Shown here: one piece after another, positions 61,408 to 64,000 of the stretch
Layout: the number at the start of each line of letters is the position of its first letter
Numbering within the stretch: the first letter of the stretch is position 1
From: [Pseudopropionibacterium] massiliense
Lineage (GTDB): Bacteria; Actinomycetota; Actinomycetes; Propionibacteriales; Propionibacteriaceae
DNA length: 64,000 bases
NCBI RefSeq assembly: GCF_900607225.1
Contig: NZ_LR027842.1
Span: forward strand, 3,203,982-3,267,981
Direction: 5' to 3'
Notes under the pieces: model-generated
The model's input: the letters and a program-made list of their open reading frames with translations, nothing else
Told to the model about the DNA's origin: nothing
Database searches by the model: none
Translations under genes and position numbers: made by a program

Positions 61408-64000
61408 CTGACCGGGAACTCACCCCGGAGGAGGCCGACCTCGTCCGGATGACCAAGGAAGCCGCCAACCTTGGGCGCCTCATCGAGGAACTGGAGTCGA
61501 TGGACCCCGAGGAACGGGCATCGAGGTCGCGGGTGTTGAAGAAGGGCCGTCGCACCATCAAGGCTGCGCTGACCGACGGATGGTGGATCCCCGATGCACG
61601 CCTGATGCTGCTCACCGCCGCGCTGGGCAGCACCCCCGCCCAGACCGCTGCGACGTTCGGTCTCTCGACCGTCACCTCCCTGCAAGACGAGGACGCCATC
61701 GACGAGGCGGTGGCCCTGCTCGCCGACCGGGGCGCGGACTGGGTGGAGAAACTCGTGGCAGCCCTGCTGAGGAAACGCGACAACCTCTGGCAGATCAGCC
61801 ATCTCGTCGGCCCCCTGTGCGTCACCCTGGGGCTGCCGCTGCCAGGGGCGGACCACACCAACTACTGGACAGGCTGGTCCAGCAACAACTCCGATCCCAC
61901 GCCCGGCACGCGCTGGCAGGAGCACTTCCTGCAGGCCTGCGAATCCCCGAACGCCCTCACCTTTCCCGGCCTCGGCAGGGACGAGGCCGACATCCGCGAG
62001 AAGGCGAAGGCCCTGCGGGAACGGGAACCCACGAACGACCCCGCCCTGCTGGACGCGCTGCTCCGGGTCGTCGAACGCGGCGACCGCCCCACCGCGCAGC
62101 AGGCCGTCGCGCACTGGCTGCGGGCGCTGAACCTGGAAGACCTGCTCCCCGCGGAACGGCACCGCCTGCTGGCGGGCCTGCCGAACGCCGACAAAACCGT
62201 CGTGAAACTCTTCACCGGATGCCTGCTGGCCGACGGCCTCGGCGACGACGACCTGACCGCCCTGGCCCTCGACGTCCTGGTCCGCAAGGAGAAGGGCGTC
62301 AAACGCGATGTCCTGAAGGCCCTTCGCGGGTTGGGGGCGCCGTCGCAGGATCTCGTCGGGACCGTCGAGGCGCTGGTCGCCGGCGCGGATACCACCACCG
62401 CCGGGCTGGCCCGGGAGCTCCTGGACGGCTGGGACGCCGCCCCGCCCGAGGAGGAGCCCCTCGGGTTGTGGCGGGAACCGTCGCTGCCGGTGCCGGAGCC
62501 TCTTCCCGGGTTCACCGAGGACGCCCTGGTCCTCGACGAACCCGCCCTGCTGGCGCTGCTCACCGACATCGACACCCGGTGGTGGTTGAGTGCCTTCCGT
62601 TACGAGCGTCTCCTCGCGGCCCTCGTCGCCACCGCCCGCGCAGGTGGCCCCGAGTATCTGGTCCGGCTGATCGGGAGGAACGTGTCGCCGAAGGGCTGGT
62701 GTGGTTTCCTGACCCGGTTGGTCGTGTGCCTGGGTGATGGCACCATCGTCCCCGGCCAGGGTATCCGGCCCGCCGCGTCGCCGGGCGGTCCCCTGTCCTT
62801 CCTCGCTGCGCAGCGGGCCCGCGACGTCCTCGGACTGCTCGGCGAGCTGCCCTGCCTGCTGTCCACCCCCACCCACGAGGGGTTCCACATCTCCTGGGAG
62901 GCCTTCCGGGAACGGATCGGCAGGTTCCGGGAGGCCGGGGTGGAGCTGGTGCCCACCGACGTCGCCGTCGCCCTGGCCCGCCTCGACCGCACCTGCGCCC
63001 CGCGGGATGTCTCCGACCTCGACCTGCCCATCCGCGGCGTCGAGGTCCGCCTGTCCGGGGTGCTCGCCCGCTGGCGCGACGAACCCCGCCCCGGCGTGCT
63101 CCGGCTCAGCCCGGCGGCCGAAGACGACCGCCCGTACCTGAACCGCCCGGTGGCGAGGCTGATCGCCGACGGCGACGAGCCCGGCACGTTCGGGCCGCTC
63201 GGGCTGCGCAACGCCTGGGCGGAACGGTTCCACCCGGATCGCAGACTCTACTGGGAGGTGGTGCGGGACCTGCCCGAGGCCTGGCCGGAACCGGACCCCA
63301 ACACGGTGATCCACATCGAGTCGGTGGGGGACGACGGCACCGAGGTTCACGTCCGGCCCAGCGGCTCAATCTTGTACGACTCGGATTCCGAGGCCGCCCT
63401 GATGCTGCTCCCGGCACACCCGACCCGACCCGCGGCGCTGGTCCTGCAGGAGCTCGGGCACAACTATCCCACAGATGCGGTCGCCGGTTTCCTCCCGATC
63501 GCGTGGGTGGCGGGGCGATTCGGACCGGTGCTGTCGTTCGTCGCCCTCGCCGTGATCTCGGGGGCGGCACTGAAGGACCGCGACCGCGTCGCCGAGGCCC
63601 TCCTGACCGCCTGGGACGAGGGCCGCCTGCGCCCCGGCGACCTCGTCGACGCCTGGCGGAGCCCCTGGTGGGACGAACTCAACGACATGCCGCGGGCAAA
63701 ACACGAGACCTGGCCCCATTCGCCCGCGAAGACGGTGACGGTCCTGTGCACCGTCGCCGACGCCGGCGGGTTGGCCCTGGCATGGCCGTTGCTGGTGACA
63801 ATCGCGGAGGAACTCGCGGGGCAGCGGAGAACCACGGCGGCGACGGTGACGGCGCTGGAGGCGGTACTGCGTTACCTCCCGGAGGTGCGGGCCGCGGGAA
63901 TCGCCGTCGACCTGCCGAACGTCGCCGCACTGGCCGCCCGGAAGGGCAACAGCAAGGCGGTGACGGTCGCGAGGCGAATCGTCGAGCTTCAGAGGTCCTG
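61404..64000 (+). CDS. DUF6493-like helical-repeat protein, copy C (reaches right edge)
   Basis: The frame is open from ATG 61404 to the last base, 865 codons plus the bases TG, so the stop TGA or TAG probably falls just outside. The end RRIVELQRS corresponds to KIAQLIVQAL of copy A. It has the same layout: a helical half (LGLPLPGADHTNYWTGW, NDPALLDALLRVVERGDRP), a linker and a second half with LLPAHPTRPAALVLQEL and FGPVLSFVALAV. An acidic start (TPEEADLVRMTKEAA) follows the overlap with copy B, so the two are co-translated. Confidence 0.75.
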   Translation, partial: MTDRELTPEEADLVRMTKEAANLGRLIEELESMDPEERASRSRVLKKGRRTIKAALTDGWWIPDARLMLLTAALGSTPAQTAATFGLSTVTSLQDEDAIDEAVALLADRGADWVEKLVAALLRKRDNLWQISHLVGPLCVTLGLPLPGADHTNYWTGWSSNNSDPTPGTRWQEHFLQACESPNALTFPGLGRDEADIREKAKALREREPTNDPALLDALLRVVERGDRPTAQQAVAHWLRALNLEDLLPAERHRLLAGLPNADKTVVKLFTGCLLADGLGDDDLTALALDVLVRKEKGVKRDVLKALRGLGAPSQDLVGTVEALVAGADTTTAGLARELLDGWDAAPPEEEPLGLWREPSLPVPEPLPGFTEDALVLDEPALLALLTDIDTRWWLSAFRYERLLAALVATARAGGPEYLVRLIGRNVSPKGWCGFLTRLVVCLGDGTIVPGQGIRPAASPGGPLSFLAAQRARDVLGLLGELPCLLSTPTHEGFHISWEAFRERIGRFREAGVELVPTDVAVALARLDRTCAPRDVSDLDLPIRGVEVRLSGVLARWRDEPRPGVLRLSPAAEDDRPYLNRPVARLIADGDEPGTFGPLGLRNAWAERFHPDRRLYWEVVRDLPEAWPEPDPNTVIHIESVGDDGTEVHVRPSGSILYDSDSEAALMLLPAHPTRPAALVLQELGHNYPTDAVAGFLPIAWVAGRFGPVLSFVALAVISGAALKDRDRVAEALLTAWDEGRLRPGDLVDAWRSPWWDELNDMPRAKHETWPHSPAKTVTVLCTVADAGGLALAWPLLVTIAEELAGQRRTTAATVTALEAVLRYLPEVRAAGIAVDLPNVAALAARKGNSKAVTVARRIVELQRS

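Noticed and set aside
60909..63350. An 813-aa minus-strand ORF opposite DUF6493 copies B and C
   Set aside because: It is the antisense of two paralogous coding frames that align with copy A. It has no motif of its own.

Overview
The window reads as a chromosome segment of a high-GC actinobacterium. The evidence is the mycothiol deacetylase MshB, many GTG starts with 4-base stop/start overlaps, ESX/WXG-like and DUF1023 proteins, a TreY/TreZ/GlgX trehalose-glycogen set and a TAP-type lipoprotein hydrolase. The inositol genes, B12 uptake genes and a recurrent intergenic palindromic repeat would suit the Propionibacteriaceae, but no 16S rRNA or universal marker is present to fix the taxon.

Bases 1-12,500 hold a compact natural-product gene cluster on the + strand. 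It comprises an unidentified partial gene, a GcvT-like folate-binding protein, a fused two-domain ketosynthase, a phosphopantetheinyl-transferase-like protein, a condensation-domain-like acyltransferase, a 14-TM exporter, SbnA- and SbnB-type enzymes for L-2,3-diaminopropionate, a small secreted two-cysteine peptide, a sensor kinase and a DUF1015 protein. Codon use is less GC-biased than in the rest of the window, suggesting acquisition. An intact IS630-family element (12,614-13,764) separates this block from a NarL-type response regulator, the only one in the window. The proposed logic is serine to O-phosphoserine (DUF1015) to diaminopropionate (SbnA/B), joining to a ketide or acyl unit, export, and peptide-based control.

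14.6-31.3 kb is mostly housekeeping: a transaldolase / inositol dehydrogenase / inosose-dehydratase-like operon, a GntR regulator with an operator-promoter abutting its start codon, a broken DUF1648 gene, a TAP-family lipoprotein, an SPFH protein with a small DNA-binding-like partner, an aldo/keto reductase, a TetR/membrane-protein pair, GlgX, four tandem related Pro-rich/TM proteins, and MshB. 31.3-39.4 kb carries a cobalamin riboswitch with btuCDF, an uncharacterised helical-repeat protein, and a divergent methyltransferase plus SsuABC-like transporter operon. 39.6-47.5 kb has an ESX-like pair with an 81-bp tandem repeat, the CCA-adding enzyme, and a secreted SGNH-VWA-PKD-TSP3 protein flanked by two paralogous lipoproteins.

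47.8-53.4 kb holds treY, treZ and lgt. From 53.5 kb on there is a NADAR protein, remnants of a Phd-type antitoxin and of a membrane protein, then a SWIM zinc-finger gene followed by three tandem DUF6493-like genes (one a half-length copy) that run to the right edge, with a pyrimidine-dimer glycosylase gene between them. I saw no rRNA, tRNA, CRISPR array or prophage.
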